Assembly (NCBI RefSeq): GCF_014696675.1
Contig: NZ_JACJQN010000001.1
Span: 558,001-622,000, forward strand
Reading direction: 5' to 3'
From: Phormidium tenue FACHB-1052
Lineage (GTDB): Bacteria > Cyanobacteriota > Cyanobacteriia > Phormidesmidales > Phormidesmidaceae
DNA: 64,000 bases
The position numbers were made by a program, and so were the translations under genes. Position 1 is the first letter of the stretch; each line of letters opens with the position of its first letter. Below, piece by piece: positions 17,791 to 27,351 of this stretch. The notes under the pieces were generated by a model. The model worked only from the letters and a program-made list of their open reading frames with translations. It made no database searches and had not been told where the DNA came from.

Positions 17791-20454
17791 ATGGCTGATT
17801 CACTCCAGCATCCGGCATTGCAGGCTAGTTCTGCGGTCTCCACGGCCTATGATGGCCCCCACGATGGCTTGATCCCCGCTGTTAGCACCGGGGTTTTTGT
17901 TTGCGTCCACGGCCACTTTTACCAGCCGCCCCGCGAAAATCCCTACCTGGATGCGATCGAGAAGCAGCCCAGCGCCGCCCCCTTCCACAACTGGAACGAG
18001 CGCATTCACCACGAGTGCTATCGGCCCAACGCCTACGCCCGCATTCTCAACGATCGCGGGGAAGTCGTCCGCATCGTCAACACCTTTGAATACATCAGCT
18101 TTAACATCGGCCCCACCCTGATGAGCTGGATGGAGCGCCACGATCTCGAGACCTACCAGCGCATCATCGACGCCGATCGCAACAGCTGTGCAAGGCTGAG
18201 CGGGCACGGGAATGCGATCGCCCAGGTCTACAACCACATCATTTTGCCCCTGGCCAACCAGCACGACAAAGTTACCCAGGTGCACTGGGGCATTGAGGAT
18301 TTTCGCCGCCGCTTTGGCCGCAATCCTGAGGGGATCTGGCTGGCAGAAACCGCCATTGATTACCCCACGCTAGACGTGCTCCACGCCGAGGGGATCAAAT
18401 TCACCATTCTGGCGCCGTCGCAGGTGCAGCGCTGCCGCCCGATGGTCAGCTACAACGGCGAGCGTGACACCTGGCAAGAAGTCGGCGGTGGCCAGATCGA
18501 CCCCAGCCGCCCCTACCGCTGCTTCCTCAAGCATGCCGACGGCAGCCCCGACCCCAGCCGCTATATCGACATTTTCTTCTACGACGGCCCGATCTCCCGC
18601 GACATGGGCTTTAACGACGTGCTGAGTTCCTCCCAGCACTTTGTCGGGCGCATCGGCCAGGCCATCCACGGGGATCACCGGCCTTTTCAGCTGATTTCGG
18701 TGGCCACCGACGGCGAGACCTTTGGCCACCACCGGGGCGGGGCCGAAAAAGCCCTTGCCTATGCCCTCACTGAAGAATTTCCCCGCCAGGGCTGGACGGT
18801 GACCAACTACGCCCACTACCTGGCCACCCACCCGCCCACCTGGGAAGCCGAACTGAAGCCCGTCACCGCCTGGAGCTGCTCCCACGGCGTCGATCGCTGG
18901 CAGGATGACTGCGGCTGTGGCGGCGGCGGCGAATGGCACCAGCAGTGGCGACGCCCCTTGCGCGACACCCTCGACTGGCTGCGCGATCAGCTGGTCGCCG
19001 TCTACGAAGCGCAGGGGTCAGACCTGCTGCGCGATCCCTGGGCGGCGCGCAATGCCTATGTGGCGGTGGTGGGCGATCGCAGCCCTGAAAACCTAGACGC
19101 CTTCTTTGCCACCCACCAGACCCACAAGCTGTCGGCGATCGAGCGGGTCACTGCCCTGCAACTGCTCGAAATGCAGCGCCACGCCCTGTTTATGTACACT
19201 AGCTGCGGCTGGTTCTTTGAAGAACTCTCTCGCCCCGAGGGCACCCAGATCCTCCGCTACGCTGCCCGTGCGATGGAGCTGGCTGGCGAAGTCTCGGGGA
19301 TCGCCCTGGAAGCCGAGTTTGTGAAGCGCCTGGGCCACGCCGCCAGCAATGTGGAAGAATTCGTCACCGGCACTGGAGTTTACGAGTCTCTGGTTAGGCC
19401 TTCCCGCATTACCCTAGAGCAGGTGGTAGCTCACTACGCCATGGGGTCGCTGTTCACCGACTACCACCGCGAGCAGACCGTCTACTGCTACACCGTCGAG
19501 CAGCACGACTACCGCCGCCAGCGCCTCGGGCCGATTTCCCTAGCGGTGGGTCTGGTCGAAATTACTTCCACCATCACCCGCGAGAGCATTAGCCTCGCCT
19601 TTGCCGTGGTACACCTGGGCGGCTGGGACTTTCATTGTGGGATCAAGGGAGTGCGATCGCGCCTCGACTACACCCAGGCAAAAGCCGCCGTGTTTGAGAG
19701 CCTCAGCCAAGCCAGCGCCGCCCAGGTAATTCTTGCCATCAACAGCGCCTTTGGCCCCCACACCTACGGCCTGCAAGACCTGTTCGCCGAAGAGCGCCAC
19801 CGCATGATGGGACTGCTCTCCCAAGATACCCTGCTGCGCCTCGACCAGCTCTACGCCCAGGTCTACCGCGACAACTACGGGGTGCTGCGGGCCTTCCACC
19901 GCGACGGTCTGCCTGTGCCCCGTGAACTGCAAGTGGCGGCGGATATTGCCCTCAGCCACCGGGCGATGGAGGTGCTGCAATCCCTGGAGCGCGAGACCAG
20001 CGACCCCACCGCCAGCCCCCTGCGCCAAGGTGAAGACTATTTGAATGAATTGGAGGCGATCGCTACCGAAGCCAGCACCTGCAATGCTTCCCTGTCGCTA
20101 GCGGCGGCCAAACCCATGCTGGAGCGACTGATTGGGCGATCGGTCTGGCAAATTCTCAACCAGGCACCGGCAGAATCCCTCGCCGCCGATGTCGATTGGC
20201 TGGGGCGACTGGTCAACCTGGGCCAGCAGCTCAACCTGGGCCTTTCGTTAGAACGCCCCCAGGAGCTGTATTACCAGCACCTCAACCGCCAGGTGTTTGC
20301 CCTACTCAAACAGGCAGCAGTGTCTAGAAAACCTCTCGGCTCCGACAGCCGCGCCCAGGTCAACGACATCCTCCGCCTCGGCGAATACCTGTCGATGGAT
20401 GTGGGAGCCGTGCTGAAGGCATTGGATCACCTCGCTCCGGGTCGCCCTGCATAA
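17791..20454 (+). CDS. Glycoside hydrolase family 57 protein with DUF3536 domain
   Basis: 887-residue cytoplasmic protein. The N-terminal GH57 domain starts with VCVHGHFYQPPRENPYLD (about residues 37-54) and includes NGN-region motifs and EGIWLAETAIDY with Glu186 as the candidate nucleophile. Around residues 305-320 TDGETFGHHRGG supplies the acidic second catalytic region. The C-terminal half is the DUF3536 domain usually fused to this GH57 branch. A Cys-rich loop (DCGCGGGGEW) lies between them. GH57 members act on alpha-glucans as amylases, 4-alpha-glucanotransferases or branching enzymes, so a role in glycogen metabolism is plausible but unproven. The start at 17791 is chosen because the 19 codons before it are not family-like. 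Confidence 0.88.
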   Translation: MADSLQHPALQASSAVSTAYDGPHDGLIPAVSTGVFVCVHGHFYQPPRENPYLDAIEKQPSAAPFHNWNERIHHECYRPNAYARILNDRGEVVRIVNTFEYISFNIGPTLMSWMERHDLETYQRIIDADRNSCARLSGHGNAIAQVYNHIILPLANQHDKVTQVHWGIEDFRRRFGRNPEGIWLAETAIDYPTLDVLHAEGIKFTILAPSQVQRCRPMVSYNGERDTWQEVGGGQIDPSRPYRCFLKHADGSPDPSRYIDIFFYDGPISRDMGFNDVLSSSQHFVGRIGQAIHGDHRPFQLISVATDGETFGHHRGGAEKALAYALTEEFPRQGWTVTNYAHYLATHPPTWEAELKPVTAWSCSHGVDRWQDDCGCGGGGEWHQQWRRPLRDTLDWLRDQLVAVYEAQGSDLLRDPWAARNAYVAVVGDRSPENLDAFFATHQTHKLSAIERVTALQLLEMQRHALFMYTSCGWFFEELSRPEGTQILRYAARAMELAGEVSGIALEAEFVKRLGHAASNVEEFVTGTGVYESLVRPSRITLEQVVAHYAMGSLFTDYHREQTVYCYTVEQHDYRRQRLGPISLAVGLVEITSTITRESISLAFAVVHLGGWDFHCGIKGVRSRLDYTQAKAAVFESLSQASAAQVILAINSAFGPHTYGLQDLFAEERHRMMGLLSQDTLLRLDQLYAQVYRDNYGVLRAFHRDGLPVPRELQVAADIALSHRAMEVLQSLERETSDPTASPLRQGEDYLNELEAIATEASTCNASLSLAAAKPMLERLIGRSVWQILNQAPAESLAADVDWLGRLVNLGQQLNLGLSLERPQELYYQHLNRQVFALLKQAAVSRKPLGSDSRAQVNDILRLGEYLSMDVGAVLKALDHLAPGRPA

Positions 20455-20522
20455 CCAGTCCGACGTTGGAAATCGTCCTGGTTCTAAAATAGAAATAGCT
20501 CAGTTGGCATTGCTAGGCTGTC

Positions 20523-20801
20523 ATGCAGTTTGAATGGGATGAAGCAAAAAATCTCGAAAATGTTCGCAAACACGAGATTGACTTTGCCGATGTCCCTGAA
20601 ATCTTTGAAGGCCCAATGCTAATTGAGCTAGACGAACGGTTTAACTATGGTGAAGACCGATGGTTTGGCATTGGGCTTCTCGGCAACGGCGTAGCAGTTG
20701 TGGTTTGGATAGAACGCCAAAACGATGTGATCCGAATTATCTCAGCACGAAGGGCTAACCGACATGAGCGGCAAAGACTTAAGCAATACCTCTCGTACTA
20801 A
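20523..20801 (+). CDS. brnT: BrnT-family toxin (ribonuclease)
   Basis: 92-residue protein with the BrnT pattern: FEWDEAKNLENVRKHEIDF at the start, FEGP in the middle, and IRIISARRANRHERQRLKQY at the end, which carries the conserved RR/ER residues of the RelE-like RNase fold. In characterised systems BrnT cleaves RNA and is neutralised by BrnA, which also represses the operon. The antitoxin gene follows with a 38-bp overlap. Confidence 0.9.
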   Translation: MQFEWDEAKNLENVRKHEIDFADVPEIFEGPMLIELDERFNYGEDRWFGIGLLGNGVAVVVWIERQNDVIRIISARRANRHERQRLKQYLSY

Positions 20802-21039
20802 TTGGGCAGCACTAGAGTCACTAGACGATGAAGGAATCGATTATTCCGATATTCCTCCTCTGACAGAAGAGTTCTTTGAGAAGGCGACACTAAGAATTCC
20901 GGCGTCACAAGCACAGCAGCTTGTGCAAATTGAGCCTGATGTGTTGCAGTGGTTTCAGGCTCAAGGCGAAGAATACAAAGATCTAATCAACTCGATTTTG
21001 CGTCGTTACGTTGAAAGTCATACTGGGTCAAGTTCTTAA
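20764..21039 (+). CDS. brnA: BrnA-family antitoxin
   Basis: 91-residue protein with the BrnA layout: an N-terminal toxin-wrapping region (IDYSDIPPLTEEFFEKA) and a C-terminal ribbon-helix-helix-like part (DVLQWFQAQGEEYKDLINSILRRYV) that binds DNA and dimerises. It overlaps brnT by 38 bp in another frame, the usual toxin-first order of this family. Its stop overlaps by 4 bp the stop of a convergent antitoxin-like gene. Confidence 0.88.
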   Translation: MSGKDLSNTSRTNWAALESLDDEGIDYSDIPPLTEEFFEKATLRIPASQAQQLVQIEPDVLQWFQAQGEEYKDLINSILRRYVESHTGSSS

Positions 21040-21239
21040 GTTTGCTCGGCATGATGCTCAGCTATTGCTGAGGCGGCAAGTTTAGCTAATAGATCTGGTG
21101 AGCGGGAAAATGACTCATCCCAACTCCGCTCTTCTTCAATTTCTTCCAGGATGATGAACGCGATCGCATTTTGCTCACTTTCAGGCAAAGTCTGCAACCG
21201 TGCGATCGCCCTGGACAATATATTGTGCCTCATCGCCAT
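21036..21239 (-). CDS. Orphan antitoxin-like protein
   Basis: 67-residue protein from the ATG at 21239. It reads LQTLPESEQNAIAFIILEEI then EERSWDESFSRSPDLLAKLA, matching small cyanobacterial antitoxins normally followed at once by a RelE/ParE-type toxin gene. Here the downstream side is occupied by the convergent brnA gene, so the cognate toxin has been lost or lies elsewhere. The frame is open further upstream to 21332, but that part looks like out-of-frame neighbour sequence. Function is inferred from resemblance only. Confidence 0.6.
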   Translation of the reverse strand: MAMRHNILSRAIARLQTLPESEQNAIAFIILEEIEEERSWDESFSRSPDLLAKLAASAIAEHHAEQT

Positions 21240-21393
21240 CAAGCAACTTGCGGTCTTGGACATAGTTCCAGAAAGATTCTGGCCAGCCGTTTTCCGAAAT
21301 AATGTCCCGGTTATGTAGCTTAAGCAGTTCAACTCGGACTACTTTGTTCACTGGAATTTCGTGAGCTGGAATCTTCTAAAATTTTGCACTCAT
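21181..21393 (-). pseudogene. Possible decayed small gene upstream of the orphan antitoxin
   Basis: A minus-strand frame starting at an ATG at 21393 is interrupted by TAG after five codons, then stays open to TGA at 21181-21183, with segments such as VNKVVRVELLKLHNRDI and NGWPESFWNYVQDRKLLDGD that look protein-like. A 56-residue version could start at the GTG at 21351. It overlaps the antitoxin-like gene by 59 bp in another frame. No family is recognised. Confidence 0.25.
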
Positions 21394-21663
21394 AACATCA
21401 CCGCAAAAACTAAGTACTTATCTGACATTGGAAATTTAAACCAGACCTTAAACGATTCCAGAGAAAATTTCATATCGATTTAGACTTACTATCTTTTCAA
21501 GAATTTAAGTTTTTTGAGAGCTTAGACAATCTTTTTCGTAAAACGTTTGGCATTAGCGGTGCGCATAGAACATGAAGCATGAAAAGTCAGTTGATTGCAC
21601 GTCCGCTGCATATCGTTGTTAGATTGCGCTAGCACCGTACGAACGGGCGCTACCCTCAACACC
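21394..21663. other. AT-rich spacer without a recognised gene
   Basis: This stretch is clearly richer in A and T than the flanking genes and contains no open frame that I can support. With the toxin-antitoxin genes and the nonsense-interrupted frame next to it, it has the look of a recombination or insertion scar. Confidence 0.4.
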
Positions 21664-22188
21664 TTACTTCTTTACGCGGTAGGAAAGCAGCACAACACCG
21701 CTGTCATAAACCTTGCTATCGATTAACTCTAAATCAACATTCTTGCCGATGTCGGCCATCAGCGGGATACCCGAGCCGAGCAGCAGCGGATTCACCTTCA
21801 GGATGACCTCGTCGATAAGGCATTCTTTAAACAGCGCTGTCGCTAAAGCTGCGCCGCCACACAGGTAGATGTCTTTACCCGTTTCAGCTTTCAGTCTCCT
21901 GACCACATGCACGGCGTCCTCGCCGACGACCTCGACACGCTCGTCCGGGCTCTCCTTCATCGTGCGCGAAAAGACGTAGCTCTTCAGGTGCGGGTAGGGG
22001 TCGGTAACGCCCACCTTCAGCCCCACCTCGTAGGTATTACGCCCCATGAGGACGGCACCGTACGACTGTAAAGACTTTAGATAATCTGCTACATGCTCAC
22101 CTTCCATGGGGAAGCAGTCGAAGGAGCCGTCCTCACGAGCGATAAACCCATCGGCGCTAGTGGCGACATGATACTTTAGTTTTCGCAT
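21664..22188 (-). CDS. Dihydrofolate reductase-like (RibD C-terminal type) protein
   Basis: 174 residues from the ATG at 22188. It contains the reductase-fold motifs [14 protein letters not shown] at the N-terminus, [11 protein letters not shown], and [15 protein letters not shown] near residue 115-130, plus a C-terminal [18 protein letters not shown]. This is the DHFR-like superfamily of RibD C-terminal domain proteins, NADPH-binding cytosolic reductases of mostly unknown substrate. It lies 100 bp from ribBA on the same strand, but a riboflavin role should not be assumed since most stand-alone members are not RibD. Neighbouring AT-rich DNA suggests it may have been acquired. Confidence 0.83.
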   Translation of the reverse strand: MRKLKYHVATSADGFIAREDGSFDCFPMEGEHVADYLKSLQSYGAVLMGRNTYEVGLKVGVTDPYPHLKSYVFSRTMKESPDERVEVVGEDAVHVVRRLKAETGKDIYLCGGAALATALFKECLIDEVILKVNPLLLGSGIPLMADIGKNVDLELIDSKVYDSGVVLLSYRVKK

Positions 22189-22290
22189 CCTGCTTAAATC
22201 CAATCCAATACGAGACCAGCTAACAAATTACTATGCTGACAGTTTCCGTATAACTTCCCCTAGGAAAGCAATTACACGGATAGTCTCTAA

Positions 22291-24036
22291 CTAATCTGCT
22301 GGAATGTGGCTGGAGAAGACATAGATGCGCTGGCTTTCTAGACTGCCACAGAGGTCGGAGGGTTTGACAGTTTCGGGAGTTGGCACTGCATCGTGGTGAA
22401 ACACCTGGCGATCGAGGCCCACCTGCAAGCCGCTGAAGGGGTCGCTGCCATTAGAGATTAAGAAGGCGAGCTGGTCAATCTCGGGCCAAGCAGCGAGTTT
22501 GTCGAGCAGGGTGGCGATCGCCTTCATCTGCGGTAGTTCACAGTCGTGGTACCACGCGTCAGCCCCCTCGACAGGCAAAGTATCTAGCCCCAAATTCACG
22601 ATTAGATCGGGCTGGCTAAATAGTGCCGCCGCCACCGGGCGGGCTTCTTCTTGCAGCATCAGGCCCTGGCTGTGGGCCAGCTCGCGCAGGTGCTCTAGCT
22701 TTTGGTAGCGCTCCTGCACCGGCAGATCGCCGCTGCGCCAGTGGATCGCCACCGTAGCCAGATAAGTTTGCACCAGCAGGTGGCCCAGCTTTTGGGCCTT
22801 AGTAGCCAAGTAGCCCGAGTTGTAGTCGGTGGCCTCGATAATCAGCGGCACCCGGTTCACCATTTCTAAGCCATAGCCTTTGATGCCCGCAATTTTGCGC
22901 GGGTTGTTGGTGATCAGGCAAAACTTTTGCACGCCGATGTCGTTGAGAATCTGCGCGCCGATGCCGTAGTTGCGCTGGTCTACCGGTAGGCCCAGCTTTT
23001 CGTTGGCCTCTACCGTATCGAGGCCCATGTCTTGCAGGGAGTAGGCCTTGAGCTTGTTGACCAGGCCAATACCGCGCCCCTCCTGGCGCAGGTAGACCAC
23101 CACGCCGCGCCCCGCAGCATCAATCATTTTGAGCGCCGCCTGGAGCTGCATGCGGCAGTCGCAGCGCAGGGAGCCAAAGGCATCGCCCGTCAGGCATTCG
23201 GAGTGGACGCGCACCATCACCGACTGGTCGGCAAAGGTGGCAGGGTCGCCCTTGACCATAGCCACATGCTCGGAGCCATCGAGCAGGTTGCGGTAGGCGT
23301 AGATGGCAAAGTCGCCAAACTGGGTGGGCATCTTAGCCACCGCCTCGCGCTGCACAAAGCGCTCGTGCTGAAGGCGATAGTGAATGAGGTCGGCGATGCT
23401 GATCAGCTTTAGGCCAAAGTTTTTGGCGTAGTTGACCAGCTCTGGCAGCCGTGCCATCGAGCCGTCAGGATTTTGAATTTCGCAGATCACCCCGGCGGGG
23501 TAGAGGCCCGCCAGCCGAGCCAGATCGACCCCGGCTTCGGTGTGACCCGCACGCTTGAGTACGCCGCCTTCCTTGGCTCGCAGTGGAAAGATGTGTCCCG
23601 GACGGCGTAGGTCTTGGGGGCGGGCGTTTGGGTTGATGGCCACTTGAATGGTGCGGGCGCGATCGTCGGCGGAAATGCCGGTGGTAACGCCCCAATTCAG
23701 GCCGGCGTCGATGCTGACGGTGAAGGCGGTCTGCTCGTTCTCGTCTTCGAAGGCGCTGGGGCTGACCATGAGGGGGAGATCGAGTTGATCGAGCCGTTCG
23801 CCGGTCATGGCCAGGCAGATCAGCCCGCGCGCTTCTACCGCCATAAAGTTGATGTTGTCGGGGGTGGCAAACTGGGCGGCGCAGATTACATCGCCTTCGT
23901 TCTCGCGGTTTTCGTCATCGACTACCACAATCGACTTACCGGCGGCCAGGTCGTGGAGCGCCGACTCAATGGAGTCGAACTGAAAACCGGGCGGCAGTTC
24001 AAGCTCGGCGGCAGAGGGTTTAGGGGCTTGAGACAT
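22291..24036 (-). CDS. ribBA: Bifunctional riboflavin biosynthesis protein RibBA
   Basis: Makes 3,4-dihydroxy-2-butanone 4-phosphate from ribulose 5-phosphate and 2,5-diamino-6-ribosylamino-pyrimidinone phosphate from GTP, the two committed precursors of riboflavin. From the ATG at 24036 the protein has 581 residues. The DHBP synthase domain (about 20-215) has VVDDENRENEGD and GHTEAGVDLARLAG. The GTP cyclohydrolase II domain (about 220-415) has the zinc site ECLTGDAFGSLRCDCRMQ and RQEGRGIGL. A C-terminal extension of about 160 residues of unknown function follows, as in other cyanobacterial RibBA. No FMN riboswitch was recognised upstream. Confidence 0.94.
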   Translation of the reverse strand: MSQAPKPSAAELELPPGFQFDSIESALHDLAAGKSIVVVDDENRENEGDVICAAQFATPDNINFMAVEARGLICLAMTGERLDQLDLPLMVSPSAFEDENEQTAFTVSIDAGLNWGVTTGISADDRARTIQVAINPNARPQDLRRPGHIFPLRAKEGGVLKRAGHTEAGVDLARLAGLYPAGVICEIQNPDGSMARLPELVNYAKNFGLKLISIADLIHYRLQHERFVQREAVAKMPTQFGDFAIYAYRNLLDGSEHVAMVKGDPATFADQSVMVRVHSECLTGDAFGSLRCDCRMQLQAALKMIDAAGRGVVVYLRQEGRGIGLVNKLKAYSLQDMGLDTVEANEKLGLPVDQRNYGIGAQILNDIGVQKFCLITNNPRKIAGIKGYGLEMVNRVPLIIEATDYNSGYLATKAQKLGHLLVQTYLATVAIHWRSGDLPVQERYQKLEHLRELAHSQGLMLQEEARPVAAALFSQPDLIVNLGLDTLPVEGADAWYHDCELPQMKAIATLLDKLAAWPEIDQLAFLISNGSDPFSGLQVGLDRQVFHHDAVPTPETVKPSDLCGSLESQRIYVFSSHIPAD

Positions 24037-24326
24037 CTCCGCTTCTGGGTTAAGCACGGTGGGGCGAACCTGTAGAAAGTACGATTGCTTCTAAAATTCT
24101 AGCTTTACGGCCTGCGCTTCATCGGCAGAATCGCTGCATCCGACCCCGCCGTTCTTGGCCTGGGACAATCGGCCCGCGACAGCATCCCAAGCCACCATGT
24201 TGAATTGAGATTACTGGTTTACTATTACAGTGCTGAACGAAGGGGAAGGTGCTAACTGGGTTAGCGATCGCCCCCAAGCCCGGCTCTCGGCCCTGTCTAT
24301 TCTTTCAACCAGCTAGCCCCAGAACC
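24037..24326. other. Divergent promoter region of ribBA and argC
   Basis: 290 bp between divergent genes. The argC frame is open upstream to 24249, but those residues do not match the family. No conserved RNA structure was recognised. Confidence 0.4.
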
Positions 24327-25394
24327 ATGAGCGAGTCGTCACCCGTCGGAAAAATCAAAGTCGGCATTGTGGGGGCCTCGGGCTATGGAGGGGTACAGCT
24401 AGTGCGCCTGCTTACTCAGCACCCCGAGGTGGAGCTGGTCTATTTGGGAGGCGACAGCAGTGCCGGACAGCCCTACACCGACATCTATCCCCACCTGGCT
24501 GACTCCGTAAATTTGACGGTAGAAGCTGTAGACTTGGGCGAAATTGCCCAGCGCTGCCAGGCAGTGTTTCTCTCGCTGCCCAACGGGCTGGCCTACACCA
24601 TGGCCCCTACCTTGTTAGAGCGAGGCTGTCGGGTGCTCGACCTCTCGGCTGACTACCGCTTTGAAAATTTGAATACCTATCAGTCGTGGTACGGGGGCGA
24701 TCGCACCGACCAGACCACCGCCGTCGAAGCCGTCTACGGGTTGCCCGAGCTGTTTCGCGATCGTATTCGCAACGCCCGCCTGGTGGGCTGCCCCGGCTGC
24801 TACCCCACCGCCAGCCTGCTCGGCATTGCCCCCCTGCTCAAACAGGGCCTCGCCCAGCCCGAAACCCTAATTATTGACGCTAAATCGGGCACCTCGGGCG
24901 GCGGACGGGTAGCCAAAACCGGCATGTTGTTGGCTGAAGCCAGCAACTCTCTCGGAGCCTACGGCGTTGCCCGTCACCGCCACACCCCCGAAATTGAGCA
25001 AATTTGCACCCATTTGGCCAGTCAAGAGGTCACGGTGCAGTTTACGCCGCACCTGATTCCGATGGTGCGGGGCATTTTGGCCACCATCTACGCCACCCTG
25101 CGCGACCCTGGCCTGGTGCGCGACGACCTGCTCACCATCTACAGCGCTTTCTACCGATCATCCCCCTGGGTGACGGTGCTGCCCAGCGGCACCTACCCCC
25201 AAACCAAGTGGGCCTGGGGCACCAACCGCTGCTACATCGGCCTCGAAACCGACGCCCGCACCGGGCGGGTAGTGGTCATGTCGGCGATCGACAACCTGAT
25301 GAAAGGCCAGGCCTCTCAGGCCGTGCAGTGCTTCAACCTAATGATGGGTCTTGAAGAAGGCCTTGGTCTACCGACCACTACCTTTTATCCTTAA
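24327..25394 (+). CDS. argC: N-acetyl-gamma-glutamyl-phosphate reductase ArgC
   Basis: NADPH-dependent third step of arginine synthesis, reducing N-acetylglutamyl phosphate to the semialdehyde. The 355-residue protein from the ATG at 24327 has the Rossmann motif [18 protein letters not shown], the catalytic Cys in [21 protein letters not shown], and HRHTPEIEQ with the catalytic His. The C-terminal segment [18 protein letters not shown] is typical. Length equals that of other cyanobacterial ArgC proteins. It is a single gene, divergent from ribBA. Confidence 0.96.
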   Translation: MSESSPVGKIKVGIVGASGYGGVQLVRLLTQHPEVELVYLGGDSSAGQPYTDIYPHLADSVNLTVEAVDLGEIAQRCQAVFLSLPNGLAYTMAPTLLERGCRVLDLSADYRFENLNTYQSWYGGDRTDQTTAVEAVYGLPELFRDRIRNARLVGCPGCYPTASLLGIAPLLKQGLAQPETLIIDAKSGTSGGGRVAKTGMLLAEASNSLGAYGVARHRHTPEIEQICTHLASQEVTVQFTPHLIPMVRGILATIYATLRDPGLVRDDLLTIYSAFYRSSPWVTVLPSGTYPQTKWAWGTNRCYIGLETDARTGRVVVMSAIDNLMKGQASQAVQCFNLMMGLEEGLGLPTTTFYP

Positions 25395-25558
25395 TCCCAA
25401 ATCCGAATTACATAACCCCGATTCCCAAGAGGCCAAACCTTAGGGGTGTAGGCATAGCCAAGCCAGGGGCTTTATCGCATTTGCCCTTCTAAAGCGTGGA
25501 TAGCCAAGCAGGATTTAGTATTAGCTGTCAGGGACTATCAAAGAGTTTTAATGCGTGT

Positions 25559-27262
25559 TTAGAGGGCTGTCAGATTGCCGACTTTTGTTCTGGCTGCCGT
25601 TGCTACGACTTCAATTAACTGAATTGGATCAATGGGTTTGGAGAGAAATTGTTGGAAGCCACCTGCGAGGGCTTGATCTCGAGCTTCTTGCTTGGCAAAG
25701 GCCGTTAGGGCGATCGCCGGGATTGTTATCCCCCGTTCTTGTTCAACCATCCGAACCCGTTGCAGTAGTTCATAACCATTTTCGTTGGGCATGGCAATGT
25801 CACTTAACAACACGTCGGGGTGTGAGTGTTGCAGGTAATCTATCACCTCTTGTCCAGTCGCCACCGCCGTGACTTGAGCACCCGCTAGCTCCAGCGCGGT
25901 TACTAGATAATTTCGATTATCAACATTGTCATCTACTACCAAAACAGAGATATTCTCTAGGGCTAAATTGCTATGCACTGACTCCGGGTTTGACATATCG
26001 AAAGATGGATCAAGTTGGGTTGGAATGTGCAACGGCAGCAAGATAGTAAAGGTCGTGCCTTTATCCTTGCCCTCGCTAGCAGCGTCAATTTTGCCGCCGT
26101 GAAGCTCAACGAGTTGGCGGACGATCGCCAATCCTAGCCCTAACCCATCATGAGGACGGGTGGAAGAGGAATCTGCTTGGCGAAAGTATTCAAAAATCTG
26201 AGGTAGAAAATCAGCGTCAATGCCGATGCCGGTGTCAGCTACAGTGATTTGGGCAAATGCAGGGATTGGTGAGGGGGGTTGGGTCGTTCGTTGTGACTCT
26301 TGGTCTCTGCTAATTATCCATGACTCATCACCCATAATTCGCTTTAACCCCACCTCAACTCGCCCACTTTCTGGCGTGAATTTAATGGCATTTGAGAGTA
26401 AGTTGCGAATGATTTGCTGTAGGCGTTGCATATCGCCGCTGACAATGCAGGGATCGGGCATAAACTCACCCGTCAGTTGAATACCTTTTTCGTTTGCGGC
26501 AGGACGAATGGACTCCAGTTCTTCTGAAATCAAGTTGAGTAAATTGACCGGCTGTTGATGAATTTTCACTCTGCCGCCGGTAAGGCGGGCAACATCCAGG
26601 ATGTCATCAATGAGTTGCGCCTGAGATAGGGCATTGCGATTAATCGTTTCGATCGCACGACTCTTCGCGCTCTCGTCAAGTTTGCCTGCTAGCAATAGTT
26701 TTGACCAGCCTAAGATCGAGTTGAGCGGGGTTCGTAGTTCATGGGAAACGATCGCCATGAATTCATCTTTCATGCGGTTGGCAGATTCTGCTTGTTGACG
26801 AGCAAGCTGTTCTTGGATAATCTCGATCTTCTGCATAGCTAATTCCGCTGATTGCCGCTGGATCTCCTGGGTCTTTTTGAACAATTCAACAAATACAGAG
26901 ACTTTAGAAATGAGAATGTCAGGGTTAATTGGTTTGAGTAAATAATCCACTGCTCCCAACGCGTAGCCCTTCATCTGCAAGTGATCGTCGGTGCCAAAAG
27001 CAGTGACAAAGATGATTGGGGTATGTTGCGATCGCTCTCGCTGCCGAATCAGGGATGCGGTTTCAAATCCATCCATGCCTGGCATTTCTACATCTAACAA
27101 AATTGCGGCAAAATCCTGATTCAGCAGACAGCGAAGCGCCTCTTTCCCTGATTGGGCGGTCACGAGGTTCTGCCCCAATTTGCACAAAATTTCTTCTAGG
27201 GCGATCAAGTTTTCTACGCGATCGTCAACCAGAAGAATGTTGGCTTTGAGCTCAAAGGACAT
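25559..27262 (-). CDS. Hybrid sensor kinase: receiver - histidine kinase - receiver
   Basis: 567-residue soluble protein with no membrane segment. REC1 covers residues about 8-125 with phospho-acceptor Asp57 (LLDVEMPGMDG). A short coiled coil (about 125-165) leads to the HisKA domain with His174 in IVSHELRTP. The ATPase domain (about 283-412) has NLLSNAIKFTP, DTGIGI and GLGLGLAI. REC2 covers about 438-557 with Asp488 (SDIAMPNENG). It starts 89 bp downstream of the giant HAMP-repeat kinase on the same strand, so the two are probably co-transcribed and may form a phosphorelay. No DNA-binding output is present in either protein. Confidence 0.92.
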   Translation of the reverse strand: MSFELKANILLVDDRVENLIALEEILCKLGQNLVTAQSGKEALRCLLNQDFAAILLDVEMPGMDGFETASLIRQRERSQHTPIIFVTAFGTDDHLQMKGYALGAVDYLLKPINPDILISKVSVFVELFKKTQEIQRQSAELAMQKIEIIQEQLARQQAESANRMKDEFMAIVSHELRTPLNSILGWSKLLLAGKLDESAKSRAIETINRNALSQAQLIDDILDVARLTGGRVKIHQQPVNLLNLISEELESIRPAANEKGIQLTGEFMPDPCIVSGDMQRLQQIIRNLLSNAIKFTPESGRVEVGLKRIMGDESWIISRDQESQRTTQPPSPIPAFAQITVADTGIGIDADFLPQIFEYFRQADSSSTRPHDGLGLGLAIVRQLVELHGGKIDAASEGKDKGTTFTILLPLHIPTQLDPSFDMSNPESVHSNLALENISVLVVDDNVDNRNYLVTALELAGAQVTAVATGQEVIDYLQHSHPDVLLSDIAMPNENGYELLQRVRMVEQERGITIPAIALTAFAKQEARDQALAGGFQQFLSKPIDPIQLIEVVATAARTKVGNLTAL

Positions 27263-27351
27263 GGTGTGGAGAATTGGAGGACGGAGAGGACGAACTGCCA
27301 AGCAAAGCGTGAGTTGGGGGTGAGAGGAGCCCAGTTCTCACCCTCTAGCAC

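Noticed and set aside
22291-24036. Possible FMN riboswitch upstream of ribBA.
   Set aside because: I looked through 24037-24326 and saw no conserved RFN-element sequence blocks; ribBA regulation may differ in this organism.
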